Part shown: positions 47,090 to 62,544 of the stretch, in pieces
Layout of the letters: each line of letters starts with the position of its first letter
Numbering within the stretch: the first letter of the stretch is position 1
Assembly (NCBI RefSeq): GCF_040954835.1
Contig: NC_090697.1
Span: 43,212,788-43,276,787 of the forward strand
Origin: Lepisosteus oculatus
Taxonomy: Eukaryota; Chordata; Actinopteri; Semionotiformes; Lepisosteidae
DNA: 64,000 nucleotides
Direction: 5' to 3'
Program-made: the position numbers and the translations under genes
Notes under the pieces: model-generated
Seen by the model: only the letters and a program-made list of their open reading frames with translations
Told to the model about the DNA's origin: nothing
Database searches by the model: none

Positions 47090-49780
47090 ATACATGTTAC
47101 TTCTATGAGACTATAGAAGCGGCATGCACACTTTTTCTATGGTGTAATTAATTGATCATCAATAAACAACAAAAGACAGTTACAACAGATAACAATGTGG
47201 ACTGAATGGTTTTCGCAACAATTAATTGCGACAATTAACCATTGCATACTAAATAATTCCTTTTTGCGAGACTGAAAAGAATAATAGACTCATAGAGTAC
47301 AGTTGCACATGAGACACTTTATATACCAGTGACATTCAATTGGTGTACAATCTCTCATCTCACTATTAACGCTGGAAGACTGTGAAGACATCTCTGCACA
47401 CAACTGTATGCTAGAGTTTTAATTTATATTCAAGAGGGATAGCAATGAAACCTGCATTTGAGTTCAATGGCAGCTGTTTTACAACAAGAAACAGATCACT
47501 TTCTCTAATTTTGGATCCTGCTCATGTTTTTCAATTGACTTCCAACTTTTAACCTGCGCTGGACGTTTGTACTGAAATAGCCTCTAACACTTTAATTCTG
47601 TCTTTGAAAACACACAGGCAGGGCAACAGATTTAAAAACAGTCTCACAAGTCTCAATGGCACTCAACGCTATTAGGTCATGTAACATATCACAGGCATTA
47701 AAATTGGGGAAAATTACAAACAAAATTGAATTTTCTAGATTTGTCTGTGCTAATTCTATGCCTTTGAAGTGAAAGCATAGAAAGTGATATTTCTTTCATT
47801 TCCTGTGTGTGCTTCAGAAAAATGTGCTGTGTATTTTTGTGGCATTGGTTTAAATTGGTGCAGTTGTATGAAATCAAAATGCGGCAACCCTCACAAAAAA
47901 GACTCAGGACACTTATTTCTTCTAAAATTATACAATATGATTTCTGTAACACACAATGACAGTCATAATATACATATATACTGTATATTGTTTCTGCTAT
48001 GCCGCAGTGTGCAGGAACAAATGTGTATAAAGAGCAAAACCATGTTAATTCATATTATCCAGAGTTGATTGTGGTTGTCATTTGTGGACTGTAGACTGAC
48101 AATAGGCCAAGGCATTACATCTCCTTGGGCAGTTAAAGAGTGAAAGATTAAAAGTAGAAAGTAAGTCACTGTTAGCACCAATCTCTGTTAACATTTTTAC
48201 TCTAGATAACAATTCTTCCTTATTGCCCTGCTCTGTCTACCCATCAGCAAAGAATATGATAGTTCTAAGACAGCAAGTTTCACAACCAACCAGATCAAGA
48301 ACTTGTTCTACAATATTGTCCAACTGAAACTCCACATGTATCTGAGAACTTTGGAAACTAATCCATATTGTGTAAACACCGTGAAACTGCATCTTAAATT
48401 ACAGTTCATTTCAATTTAAATTACAGTTGAGGCAGAATCTCCCAATGAGCCTTATTTTAACACCTCGTTTACACAATGTTGCAAGCTATGCTTTGAAGTG
48501 ACAGCGTACATTTTTATGATAACAAGATGAGAAGTATTTCAAAAGCATTTTATTCTAAACTCCATTCTATCCTGCAGATTCATTTTCTTCTTCATTACAG
48601 TCCAGTTTCTTTATTCCCATATTCACTTTATCTGGAAAAAACAGAATTTGATTGTCCAGAAGGTCTGTTTAGATTAAAGTGAGTGTATCCTAGTTTAACA
48701 AGATACACCCACTCAAACCTGAACAGACAATCAGAGAGGCAACTTTAACAAAGGGGAATAAATAATTAAGTCATCATTTTTTCAGAAAAGAGCTTTGAGG
48801 TTTTCCAAAGGTTATTGCTATGAATTCCTTGACCGTGTTGCATACCACCCAACATTTCAAATGGCATGACTGGGACAAATGCAGTATATAAAATCAGTGT
48901 ATCATATAAAATGAATGTATTTTTCTGCTTGTTGTTTATTGTTGTGTAGAATGAAACCCCTTGAAAGTGAATGAATGCAACAGTACAACACATCTTGAAA
49001 TTAACTGACCACAGCCAAGCCACAGCAGTGACACAAATTCTTCTGAAATTACCAATATACACAATGTTAAATAATTGCCTGAGATAAACACCGAGTTCTG
49101 ACATTACACAAAGAAAGAAAACACTACTTTCCAGATACACTTTCACACTTGGTTTGAATTGCATTTTTTGCTCACCTGTAGCAACTGTTTCTTCCTTAAG
49201 CTGGAAAGATATTGGAAATGTACCGATTCATCCAGGACAGGGACTTTAGGGCATGAAGCAGGCTTGTCCTGCAAAATGGAGAACGTCTAGGAGGTATGAT
49301 GTTGTAATACACCCCAGTTCATGAAATGAATTGAATTGTGTTTTAAATGGACAGCAGGGAAAAGATTACATTCTTCAATATTGGGACAACTTTGCTTTTC
49401 CCAAGAAACTGGACTTATTTTTTCATACCCTACTGTGTAAGATTTCAAGTATTACTAGACAGAAATACATTGGTATCCCATTGACTGCAGGGGTTAATTC
49501 TATTGATTTAGACTGAAGACTTTTTTTGGTATGGACTCACTTGTCTGTTATTAATACTTACTGGACCCCAGACCACTATGGCAGGAAGTCTTCATCAGTC
49601 ATTTATCTTCCAATAACAAGCAAGGCAAATATTGATGTTATCCCCCAACTTCCTTCATGAATGCATGTGATGTTGTACAATGCCGTCTGTTACATCCTTG
49701 GGGAACTTTGTATCCAGGGAAAGTTCTCCACAAATACATTCCTGTGAGTTTTATTGTCTTGTCCAGGTGTACGGCGAAAT
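47090..49780. other. Intergenic between TCTE1 and TMEM151B, right part (includes TMEM151B 3' flank)
   Basis: No repeat or gene recognised. The part next to 49787 must contain the TMEM151B 3' UTR; an AATAAA on the minus strand at 49750-49755 is only about 30 bp past the stop and may not be the signal used. Confidence 0.4.
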
Positions 49781-49786
49781 GTGTAG

Positions 49787-51750
<1,964 letters not shown>

Positions 51751-51754
51751 ACCT

Positions 51755-52300
51755 AGCAAACAAATGAGCTGGATGTGTCTTTCAGGACCCTATGTGGGCA
51801 GCACAATCCGGAAGGGAGTGAACACACAAAAGAGCTAGGAGACGAGGAACTGGGCTGGTAGACGAAACAGGGGGACGTGACGAAGGTGCTCAGGGGGACG
51901 TGGTCGAGGCAAACAATCCAAAAGGGAGTCTGAACTCCAGAGCCAAGTGATCCATTCAAGACAAACAAGACAAAGTTAAAAGCCGGAGTGGGATCCGCCG
52001 AGGGGACGTAGACAGACATGACAAAGTTAAAAACTGGAACAAGATCTGGCGAAGGGTCGGGGAAAAAAGGGGGAACGGGATCAGGCGCTCCAGGTCCAGG
52101 ACTCAGCTGGTTCAGGACACCTAGGAGGCGAGTGCCCTCCAAGCCAGGGACATAGGGCGACTCCAGGTGTCCTTGTTCCAGTTCAGAGCCCGGAACAGAG
52201 TGAGCGTTGTCTGGCTTTTGTAAGGAGGATGGAACAGGGAGCAGGTTCACAAAATCAACTAAAATGTGAATGAGCCGGAGCGTCCTTAAGGGGGAGGGAT
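51755..52300. repeat. GC-rich, internally repetitive segment of unknown class
   Basis: Sharply GC-richer than its flanks. It contains an imperfect tandem: GACAAAGTTAAAAGCCGGAG..GGGATCCGCCGAGGGG followed about 60 bp later by GACAAAGTTAAAAACTGGAA..AAGATCTGGCGAAGGG. A shorter repeat, AGGGGGACGTG, occurs at about 51870 and 51892. A 165-codon Pro/Ser-rich frame on the minus strand lies over it without recognisable domain. It resembles the GC-rich segments of some fish repeats. It is not a match to the TMEM151B first exon. Confidence 0.5.
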
Positions 52301-52529
52301 TACAATCTTGACAGGATGTCCCAAATAGCCTCCTCTAGTTCCGACCCTTTCTTGTGTTCTAACATACTAACTGTAAGTCTAAGACTCCAAAAATATTGGA
52401 AGGTGACACAAAACTGAAATTTAATGTTCCTTGCGCTAAAAAAAGACAATGAAAGCCCACCATGAGTTTTGGAAGTAAATAATAGATATATCATACAATT
52501 GCTTTTACTTTTCTGATTCAATTAACACT

Positions 52530-52790
52530 CATTATACATGATACAGAAAGCATGATTGAATGTCGGAAATATTAACTGTTGCAGGAAAAAAACATAAACT
52601 GGACATCCCAAAAGCTGATGAATTTCTGCAGTGTTAAGCACATCTTTAGTTTACATACAAATAACAGTAGCATGTACAGACTGAAGCACCCCGCGTATCT
52701 CACTCTGACACCTTCCTAATGAAAGCAGGCGTCTGCCAGACAATCTTTTCCTAATTGCCGACAAAAAGATTTTAATATGTTAGAAATCTA
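52530..52790. repeat. Direct duplication, left copy
   Basis: Matches 53435-53735 in the same orientation: ATACATGATACAGAA, AATATTAACTG, AAATAACAGTAGCAT, ACAGACTGAAG, TTCCTAATGAAAGCAG, CAGACAATCTT, TCCTAATT. About 905 bp separate the copies. Confidence 0.8.
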
Positions 52791-52794
52791 AAAG

Positions 52795-53430
52795 GCTCAT
52801 TCTTACTGTCAAGAAAAAAGAAAGAATAATTGCTACCTTGATGTGAGAGAAAAGGCAAGATTCACCTGTTAGCTGAAGCTCAAATGTGGGTTAAAAATGT
52901 TTTGAATAGAACCCAAGCACGTACTCTATGATCCCATCTTTTCTAGGCATTGCTGTGAACAAGTACGGATGCACAAGATGACCTCCTTACTTAGCCATGT
53001 TCACTATATTAAATATGAAGAGAGACATTCTGCATTTTAAGTGCTTTTGCATTGTTTCTGCCTGAGCTGAGATGTCCATGTGCATTCCTGTATTTTGTCA
53101 TAATCAGAAAACAGAAAGTGTGTTGTTTTTATTCCTATCCAAAATAACTCTGGTGTTGCTGGATTGTAGTCATTCCAGAAATGTATCTTATAGATTTAAA
53201 TCAAGCAGTGGGAGAACTCTCACATCCAAATTATTTTGAATAAGAATGTACTTTTCTTATTGGCTGGAAGGATACGTAATCTATAAAGTTAAGGTAAATG
53301 GAAGTGCTTACACAGCAAAATTCACAATTTAGCATTATTTAAAATTGAAAGGTTAAGGTGTGTCATAAATGAAATGACCACAATTATTTTCTGTATGTAC
53401 TGTACAAGACGACTGTCTCACAAACTTCAC
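52795..53430. other. Segment between the two direct copies
   Basis: AT-rich, no gene or nameable repeat. Confidence 0.4.
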
Positions 53431-53434
53431 TTCA

Positions 53435-53735
53435 CTTATTGTACATGATACAGAAGAAAGAAAAGACTATAACATTAACTTTTCTTAGAAAATTAAGAAA
53501 AGTCAGTAACATTAACTTTTGCAGTACTAAATATTAACTGACCATCACGAAAGCCACTGAATGTCTGCATTATGTTTTTAATGAAACATTTAGTTACATA
53601 AAAATAACAGTAGCATTGACAGACTGAAGTGACTCCTGTTTCTTTGTCTGGTACAGTACATTCCTTCCTAATGAAAGCAGACATCTGTCAGACAATCTTG
53701 TCCTAATTTCTGAAAACAATATTTTAATTTGCTCT
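53435..53735. repeat. Direct duplication, right copy
   Basis: Second copy of 52530-52790, with substitutions and an extra short segment (about 53460-53510) that contains its own small repeat, AACATTAACTTTT, twice. Confidence 0.8.
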
Positions 53736-53739
53736 TAAA

Positions 53740-54345
53740 AGATCAGAGAAATGGTTTAATCTAATTACTCCTGTTTCTAAAATTGGTCTCTCTTTAGTTA
53801 TGCAATTGTAAATGCATATCAAGTCTATTTTTTAGAAAGCAACTCAATCTGACATCTCCACATTGCTTCTGTGCTACACTTTTAACGAGCACAAAAATAG
53901 AACGAATTTTACTTGATACTGATTCAACTTGATATTTCCCTTCCAAATGCTTATGGAGTTTTCTAGTAGTAGTGCCTGCTTTTTAGGTTCATCTAAAGGT
54001 ACATTTTCTTTAATATACTGTTAGCTCAGTCTAACATGCAAAAAAGGCTGTGTTCATCAGATAAATTCATGAATTGGAAAAAAAATAGGATTTATAACAT
54101 CTAAATGTGAGTAAGAAACAGGAGAAGGCATCCTAAACATGGAGTATACTATGCATTAGGTAGCATGCATCTGTTTAAATTCTTTTTAAGAAAGTCCTAA
54201 AGTTCTGAAGAATATATTAAATAACAGGAGCAAGACACACCCATGTCAATCCCTATGAGGTGTGTACTGGTTTTTCCAATGAGAATAGAAAACCTTTTCA
54301 CATAATGCCTTGCCTTATTATTTGCATTTTTTGCAAAACCTATAT
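53740..54345. other. Intergenic, nothing recognised
   Basis: No gene or nameable repeat before the Tc1-like element. Confidence 0.4.
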
Positions 54346-54348
54346 ATA

Positions 54349-55931
<1,583 letters not shown>

Positions 55932-55984
55932 AATGTATATCATATACGGGATGTTCTACCTATAACATAAATCCTAATACTACC

Positions 55985-56405
55985 CAATAAGGCTCTGCAT
56001 GGCTTGGCACCTCAGTAACTGAGCTACTATCATCCTACTCCTCACCTCACAACCTTTGCTCTTCTAAATCTGGTCTCCTATCTGTCCCCCAGGCCCGTCT
56101 ACACTCTATGGGTGACAGGGTCCTCTCCTGTTATGCCCCAAAGCTCTGGAACTCTATCCCCAAGGATAGCAGAGAGTCACCTTAAACTCTTTCCAATCTA
56201 GACTCAGAACCTTCTTCTTTAGAAGGGCCTTTACTTACAGTAACTAGCACTGTATATTCCCTATTCCCCTTAGCTCCTACTGTATTCTGTATCCCCATCT
56301 ACTGTCTCCTCTCATTGTGCATTTTCATTGTGTATATATTGTGGCATTGTTGTAGTTCTTTAACGTGCTTTGAGAAGCCATCTTCAAGGGCACTTCCAAG
56401 GCCTT
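55985..56405 (+). repeat. L2 LINE 3' fragment
   Basis: Matches the 3' part of the L2 copy at 60.9-61.4 kb: CATGGCTTGGCACCTCAGTA, CAGGCCCGTCTACACTCTAT, GGGTGACAGGGTCCTCTCCT, AAGCTCTGGAACTC, AGAGAGTCACCTT, then GTGCTTTGAGAAGCCATCTT. The frame is broken. It starts about 50 bp after the Tc1-like element. Confidence 0.9.
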
Positions 56406-56409
56406 TTAC

Positions 56410-57670
56410 TATGTTGTGTGATGGCCCATTCATACCGTATTACATCTTAAACATAACATTTGAACAAACTTGTTTTTTCCTTAAAAATTTAAAAATATCC
56501 TTGAAGTGTAAGCCATTAAACCACCCGACTTTTTTATGTTCTACATCATGCTTACTGTATATTGTAATAGGCCAGGGGAGTGTGTTTGCAGTTGACATCC
56601 TATTGCACTCCTCAAGGCCTTCTTCAGAAAGCCTAAAACAACAAAAGTGTTTGTCTAGCAGCAGGTGGGCTAATACACCGGTAAACACAGATGAACAAAG
56701 GGAGTTTCACATGTTTAACTCTGGTTAATTAACTTCATGGTAAATCAATTGAGCACTGAGCACAACCTAAAAACAGAGACGGGGAAACAGAAAGACAGGG
56801 AAAACAGAAGACACACAGAGGAAAAAAAACATTGCTGTCACCCTCCTCTGTCTCAAAGCTTCAGTCTAAGACCAGATTCTGAATAAGTAAACTGGTAAAC
56901 TGAACTTTATTATAGATGTAAGAAATTCTGATATAAATTCTGTAAGAAATTTCTTATATAGTGGAATCTCTTTAGACTAAAAACATTATTTCCTAGTTTG
57001 GTGAGGCATTTTCAGAATACGGAGATTGATTCCCATTCACATTTGGGAATCCATGTTGTAGGAAAGGAGACTTGAGTTCTAAGTAGTATGCATTTATTAT
57101 ATTAGATTGCAGGTTTTTCTCTTTTTAGTCGGTTTAGCTGTCATAGTGCTGTCAGATTACAGGGGTAGAATCCTGGATTTCTAGGACTGTGGGATGTGGG
57201 CCTCTGGAACACATTACTCTGTATACATGTTATCAACTCTGACTTATAACTCTATCACCAGAGCTGTTCAAAATGCCTCACATTTTGACTGATCTCAGGC
57301 ATTACAAAATATCAAAAAGAACCTTTCGCAATTTGCTCTCACCTCAATTAGCTTTCTTTTGAGGCAGTTTTTTTAATGCTATTAATGCTATTATTTCACA
57401 ACAAAAAATCTTTGTAGCTCTTCATAACATTAAAATATCAAAATATACTTCCATGCTTAACCAAAGAAATAACACTACAATACTGATGCATAGCAAACTA
57501 AAATAAAAAAATAAATTAAAATGTCCAAAAAATATATCATTTAGCATTGTAAACACGTTACTTTAAATCACACTGAAAATATTTTTTTTAGAATCCATTA
57601 ATCGTACTCTAGGGCATAAAATTGTGATGTGAAACTAGGACATGGGACTGTTACTGTCATAAACGTTACT
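56410..57670. other. Intergenic, nothing recognised
   Basis: AT-rich DNA without a nameable repeat; the 137-codon open frame at 56315-56728 begins inside the L2 fragment and has no recognisable content. Confidence 0.4.
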
Positions 57671-57679
57671 CTTTTAAGA

Positions 57680-58060
57680 ACATACTGTAAGAACAGTTAC
57701 AAATCAGACGAGGCCATTGAACCTTTGTTTAGTAGTTAGTAATTAATTGATCCAAGGATCCCACCATTGTTATTGTTCTCTATGTTCTTTAGTTTTGTTC
57801 TTCAACCTCCACATAATTTCTACGTGTCCACTAGTTTGTATTTGGCTGTTCAATCTGCAAACTGAGCTTATTTTGTCAATGCATCTGATGATTTTTAATA
57901 CTGGAATCCTAGCCCCTTTCAGTCTTTTTTAAGAGTAAAACAATTCATTTTTTAGCTTGTCAATATAGGACATTCCTTTGAGTCCCCAAACATACATGGT
58001 TGCTCTTCTCTGGACTGATCCCAGGGCTGCAATAACTTTGTTTATAATATGATGAACAAA
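57680..58060 (-). repeat. CR1-like LINE fragment
   Basis: Antisense CR1-like order: AATTGATCCAAGGATCCCAC, TTAATACTGGAATCCTAGCC, AATATAGGACATTCCTTTGA, TTGCTCTTCTCTGGACTGAT, CCCAGGGCTGCAATAACTTT, parallel to the copies at 22.7 and 24.2 kb. Confidence 0.65.
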
Positions 58061-58069
58061 ACAACACAT

Positions 58070-59385
58070 TCCTCACATCCAGTTCCACACATTGCTTAGA
58101 AGATGAAAATAATGTGTCAACATAAATACCTAAGTCATTTTAATAAAATAGCCTCTTGAAGCTCAGTGTCTCCCATCTTATTTCTATGAGTTATGTTCTT
58201 TCAACCCAGAATGTAATATTCTCCTGCACTTGTCTGCATTAAACATCTGTTAGGTTTGCTCAGTCTTGAATACTGCCTATATATGCTTTTAATTTTCTTT
58301 GCTTTTCCACAATGTTTACTAATCCTTTTATTTCAGTAAGACATGCAAAGTTTACTAACTACAAAATAAAGTATATATTCACCATTTATCTATACTGTAT
58401 CCTATAATGAGCTCTAAATCCAGGAAACTGCATTACTTTGACTGTCTATTGACTACAATTTATCAATCAATGTTTAACAAGAAACTTTGTAAAAAGCTTT
58501 TATGAACTCGTAAGGATGTGAGAGTACAGGGCTACTGTAACTGTCATGCCACTATGTCATTCCACATGAGAATGTACAGGTGCAATAATTAGTTCACCCC
58601 AAATAGGTTTCACCATCATTTGTAGCAAGCCATTTCACATTAGTATAAAACAATTTTAAATAACAAGAAGGGTCAAAATTGACATTAACATTAACATTAA
58701 TTGAATTAAAACATGTACAGTAACATGAGGTTGAAGACTGTGGATAGAATTTTCTGAATTTGGAGTCTTTTAAGGATAAAGCTACAAGGAAAAACAAAAA
58801 CTGTTCAAAACAGGACAGACTGTGAACATCCAAATTTGAATCTTTAATATATTAAGAATGTAATAAGTGCTAACAACACTCTTTAATATTACTATACATT
58901 TGTAATTTGACACAATCCCTCATTATAACCTATGGAAACGATTGTTTTGGCAAACTGTGCTTGCTTGCTCCTCAAATGAAAATCCAGAATAAGCAATTCT
59001 CTCTGAACCAAAATCTATACAATGCTAACAAATTGGCTGTCCCTGAAATTCTTCCCTGGAGGCTAAGACTGACTCGGCCTTCCTTTCTGATTGTTGATTT
59101 GAGGTAAGCAATCTCTTATCATCTTTCCCACAGCAGGACTGCTCACCATTAGCTCTACTACTAATTGAAAAAGCACTGATATAACCATTACTCTGGTTTT
59201 CAAAGAGAAATATGGCCAATTTGTACATGTTTGAGGAAATATATTGTTGCTTCCAAACATGTTTTTAAGAGGCTGTGACAGAAATTAGAGAACATGTTCT
59301 TTTTCATTGTGCTTACAGTATATACACCCCCAATGAGAGAAGGCTATGTACTCCACCATTCTGTGACAGGTTATCCTGGTTCTGC
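58070..59385. other. Intergenic; short (ACATTA)n at 58,680
   Basis: ACATTAACATTAACATTA at about 58682-58699 is a small tandem repeat. Nothing else recognised. Confidence 0.4.
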
Positions 59386-59389
59386 TAGT

Positions 59390-59560
59390 AACAAACCAGG
59401 AGCAATTTACAGTAACCAATCACAACCTAACCTGCATGTTTTGAGGAAATTGGAGGAAACCAGCGCACCTGGTCAACATAGAACTTCCATCTATCCGTTT
59501 TCTAACCAGGGAAACAATGGGCGCTAGGTCAGGTACACCCTGGACTGGACATCTTGTTTG
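59390..59560 (-). repeat. V-SINE pieces in altered order
   Basis: Minus-strand V domain (CCTGCATGTTTTGAGG and GAGGAAACCAGCGCACC) at about 59432-59472 is followed by minus-strand tail (CATCTATCCGTTTTCTAACC, TACACCCTGGACTGGAC) at 59490-59555. In a single intact minus copy the tail should come first, so these are two fragments or a rearranged copy. Confidence 0.6.
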
Positions 59561-59564
59561 GTAG

Positions 59565-60104
59565 CATGGTGGTGACTCCAGACTGTTGGCTTTGGGAGAA
59601 TAACTGCTTGAAGCTACAAGGCTGTTTTGTCTTATTGTATGTATATTAATGTAAAGCTTTCTATTTAGTGATTCTCTGTATTTATTTGTGAAAAGAAAAT
59701 AAAGTTCTTGTTTTGTCTTATTGCTTACAAATATACTCTGATGATCTTGGCACAGGTCTAAACTACTGTTCAGTAGCTACTTATGTTTGTTGCACATTAA
59801 AATCTGAGATTTGCTTAATTCATTCAATTTGTAATTGATAGATTCCTTTACACTAACAACAAAATGTATCTAGGCCTACTTTTGTGTTACACTTCTTCAA
59901 GATACAATGAAATAGAAAGAGGCATACTTCAAGTTGTGCAAATTGTCCCTTTTGATAACAGTGAAAAATTATTTCCCATTTTTTTGACAACTGACAACTG
60001 GCACAGCTGGTGAAGATCTATTCAAGTGACAAAGCTAAAATACATTTCTCACACTAAAATTAACAACTTTCTTAAACATAGTATTTCTAAACAGAGTATA
60101 TATA
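59565..60104. other. Intergenic, nothing recognised
   Basis: No gene or nameable repeat before the L2 element. Confidence 0.4.
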
Positions 60105-60105
60105 T

Positions 60106-61194
60106 GTTGACCATAACATCTTGCTTTCTCGTCTCGAGACTGTGTTTGGAGTCTCTGACACTGCCCTCAAATGGTTTAAGTCTTACCTCACTGATCGCTG
60201 TCACTTTGTCTCTCTCAATGGGTACAGGTCTGAAATTGGTCTTGTCAAGTCTGGTGTCCCTCAGGGCTCAATACTGGGCCCCTTGCTCTTCAGCATTTAC
60301 ATGTTCCCACTTGGTCAGCTTTTAAGATCACATGGCCTCAGCTTTCATTTTTACGCTGACGATACTCAAATATACATCCATACCAAACCCGACACTGATG
60401 TGGCTGTCTCTATTCTATCTAATTGCATCTCTGACATAAAAATTTGGATGACTCAAAACTTCCTTCATCTTAACTGTGACAAGACTGAAGTCATGCTTAT
60501 TGGTACCCCCCATCAACTTCGTAAAGCCAGTCCTGTAACCCTGTCTGTAGATGGCTCTGTACTTGAGCTCCAATCAAAATTGAAAAACCTTGGGGTTATA
60601 TTCGATTCTGGCTTAACATTCGACCCACATGTACAGCATACTGTCAAAACATCTTTTTTTCACCTTAGAAATATCGCAAGACTACGCCCTATGCTATCAT
60701 TAACTGTGGCTGAAAAGCTGATCAACATATTTGTATTCTCTCGAATTGACTACTGCAATGCTCTGCTCCCTGGGGTATCTAAATCTACTCTGAACAAGCT
60801 GCAGTATGTCCAAAATTCAGCAGCCAGAATCCTGACCAGATCTAGTGCAAGTGTTCACATTACTCCTATCCTGGAGTCCTTGCACTGGCTTCCGGTCAAA
60901 TTCCGCGTAGACTTTAAAATCCTCATGCTCACCTACAAGGCTTTACATGGCTTGGCACCTCAATACCTGTCTGAACTTTTATCGCCCTACTCCCCACCTC
61001 GCAACCTCCGCTCTTCAAATTCTGCCCTCCTTACTGTCCCTCAAGCCCGTCTACATTGTATGGGCGACAGGGCCTTCTCCTGCTATGCCCCCAAGCTCTG
61101 GAACTCCTTGCCCAAGGATATTAGAGAGTCACCTTCTCTAAACTCCTTCAAATCCAGACTCAAAACCCTCCTTTTCAGAAAAGCCTTTACTTAA
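60106..61194 (+). CDS. L2 reverse transcriptase, C-terminal part (partial ORF2)
   Basis: About 362 codons are open from GTT at 60106. Reverse-transcriptase motifs: SGVPQGSILGPLLFSIY, the catalytic YADDTQIY (two Asp), NCDKTEVMLIG, LGVIFDSGLTFD. The C-terminal L2 region follows (FSRIDYCNALLPG, LHWLPVKFRVDFKIL, APKLWNSLPKDIR). The N-terminal endonuclease and the first reverse-transcriptase motifs are missing through 5' truncation, so it is not autonomous. The frame has no stop or shift, which suggests a fairly recent insertion. There is no own start codon; a TTG at 60121 is only an arbitrary frame start. Confidence 0.9.
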   Translation, partial: VDHNILLSRLETVFGVSDTALKWFKSYLTDRCHFVSLNGYRSEIGLVKSGVPQGSILGPLLFSIYMFPLGQLLRSHGLSFHFYADDTQIYIHTKPDTDVAVSILSNCISDIKIWMTQNFLHLNCDKTEVMLIGTPHQLRKASPVTLSVDGSVLELQSKLKNLGVIFDSGLTFDPHVQHTVKTSFFHLRNIARLRPMLSLTVAEKLINIFVFSRIDYCNALLPGVSKSTLNKLQYVQNSAARILTRSSASVHITPILESLHWLPVKFRVDFKILMLTYKALHGLAPQYLSELLSPYSPPRNLRSSNSALLTVPQARLHCMGDRAFSCYAPKLWNSLPKDIRESPSLNSFKSRLKTLLFRKAFT

Positions 61195-61416
61195 CTGCTT
61201 CCATTCTTCACCCCTCTGCTCTTCTTAATACCATCTTCCACGGTCTCCTCTATTGTTATTGTTGTATTGTTGTAATTAAAATTGTGTCCTGTCTTGTGAA
61301 ATTTTCTTATTTATTGTTGTAGTCTTCTTATTTATTGTTATTGTCATCCTGTAAAGCGCTTTGAGAAGCCACCTTTAAAGGCGCTATATAAAATAAAGTT
61401 TATTATTATTATTATA
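60106..61416 (+). mobile_element. L2-clade LINE, 5'-truncated
   Basis: Begins inside the reverse-transcriptase domain (VDHNIL), keeps an open frame to 61194, then a 3' UTR ending TGTAAAGCGCTTTGAGAAGC, AAGGCGCTATATAAAATAAA and an ATT microsatellite. That 3' end is characteristic of fish L2 elements. 5' truncation at insertion is usual for LINEs. A shorter relative lies at 56.0 kb. Confidence 0.92.
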
Positions 61417-61419
61417 TAA

Positions 61420-61990
61420 ATTAGCAGTTAAATAAAATTATGAAAGAAGTATGGATTTGCTTTCCAAAACCATTGAACTACACTAGTAAATTGACATTGC
61501 AATTTGAATCAATCTACATCTCAATTTTGTTGCGACTGAAATCTTATTCAAAGAAAGCAAATCTCAGGCACCTTACAGCTCTATAAAATCATTGACACAA
61601 TGATGTCAATGACTCAGACTGAGCTGCAATATTTTGCAATTCGCAATTGTAGTTTTAAAGTATAATGCAGAATTTTAGAACCAATATGAATTATGAAAGC
61701 ATATGGACTTTTTTTGTAGAAGATGAAATGTTAAAAAAGCAATAACCCACATCAGGAAGACTGGGCTTTGGAATGGATGCTAAAATGTTCACAAACATAG
61801 TGGTGGAGTAGCTGTACTTCTACTTGTTATAGTTTCATTTTTTACTTTCAATGTTTTCAATACAAAGATCTCAGCCCACCCCCACTTCCTTTGACACAAA
61901 CATTTTCACAGGATTTTTTATGCTTGCTTTAGTTGTGGCTGTGTGAAATTGTAGATCATGGTAGTATACACCATGGTAGAATAAACCATT
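61420..61990. other. Intergenic, nothing recognised
   Basis: No gene or nameable repeat. Confidence 0.4.
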
Positions 61991-61999
61991 GCAACACCA

Positions 62000-62540
62000 G
62001 CAGCCGTATCACTCTTCAACTCACTACAGGCAACCCACTGAAGCTAAGCAGGTGTGAGCCTGGTCAGTACCTGGATGAGAGACCTCCTGGGAAAAACTAA
62101 GGTTGCTGCTGGAAGAGGTGTTAGTGGGGCCTTGTGAGTCCTAATGCCCCAGTATAGTAACAGGGACACTATACTGTAAACAGGCGCCGTCCTTTGGATA
62201 GATGTAAAACTGAGGTCCTGACTCTCTGTGGTCATTAAAAATCCCAGGGCATTTCTTGAAAAGAGAAGGGGTCCTGGCCAAATTTCCAATTGGCCCTTAC
62301 CAATCATGGCCTCCTAAAAATCCCCATCTACTGTATGAACTGGCTTCATTACCCTGCTCTCCTCCCCACTGATAGCTGATGTGTGGTGAGCGTTCTGGCG
62401 CACTATGGCTGCTGTTGCATCATCCAGGTGGATACTGCACATTGGTGGTGATGGAGGGGAGTCCCCATTACCTGTAAAGTACTTTGAGTGGAGTGTCCAG
62501 AAAAGTGCTATATAAGTGTAAGAAATTATTATTATTATAG
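62000..62540 (+). repeat. 5S-rRNA-derived SINE, full length
   Basis: The head (62000-62110) follows vertebrate 5S rRNA: GAAGCTAAGCAGG at 62040-62052, then TGAGCCTGGTCAGTACCTGG and ATGAGAGACCTCCTGGGAA, covering the internal promoter boxes. The body includes CCAGTATAGTAACAGGGACA, GGTCCTGACTCTCTGTGGTC, TCCTGGCCAAATTTCC and GTGTGGTGAGCGTTCTGGCG. The tail is AAGTGCTATATAAGTGTAAG plus an ATT repeat. It fits the SINE3 class of 5S-derived SINEs. Truncated relatives are at 8.2 and 17.8 kb. Confidence 0.9.
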
Positions 62541-62544
62541 TTGA

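Noticed and set aside
51755..52250. TMEM151B first coding exon
   Set aside because: The minus-strand frame lacks any match to the known N-terminus and the segment is internally repetitive.
62000..62110. Possible functional 5S rRNA gene
   Set aside because: The 5S-like part is diverged and is followed by the SINE body and tail, so it is a retroposon head.
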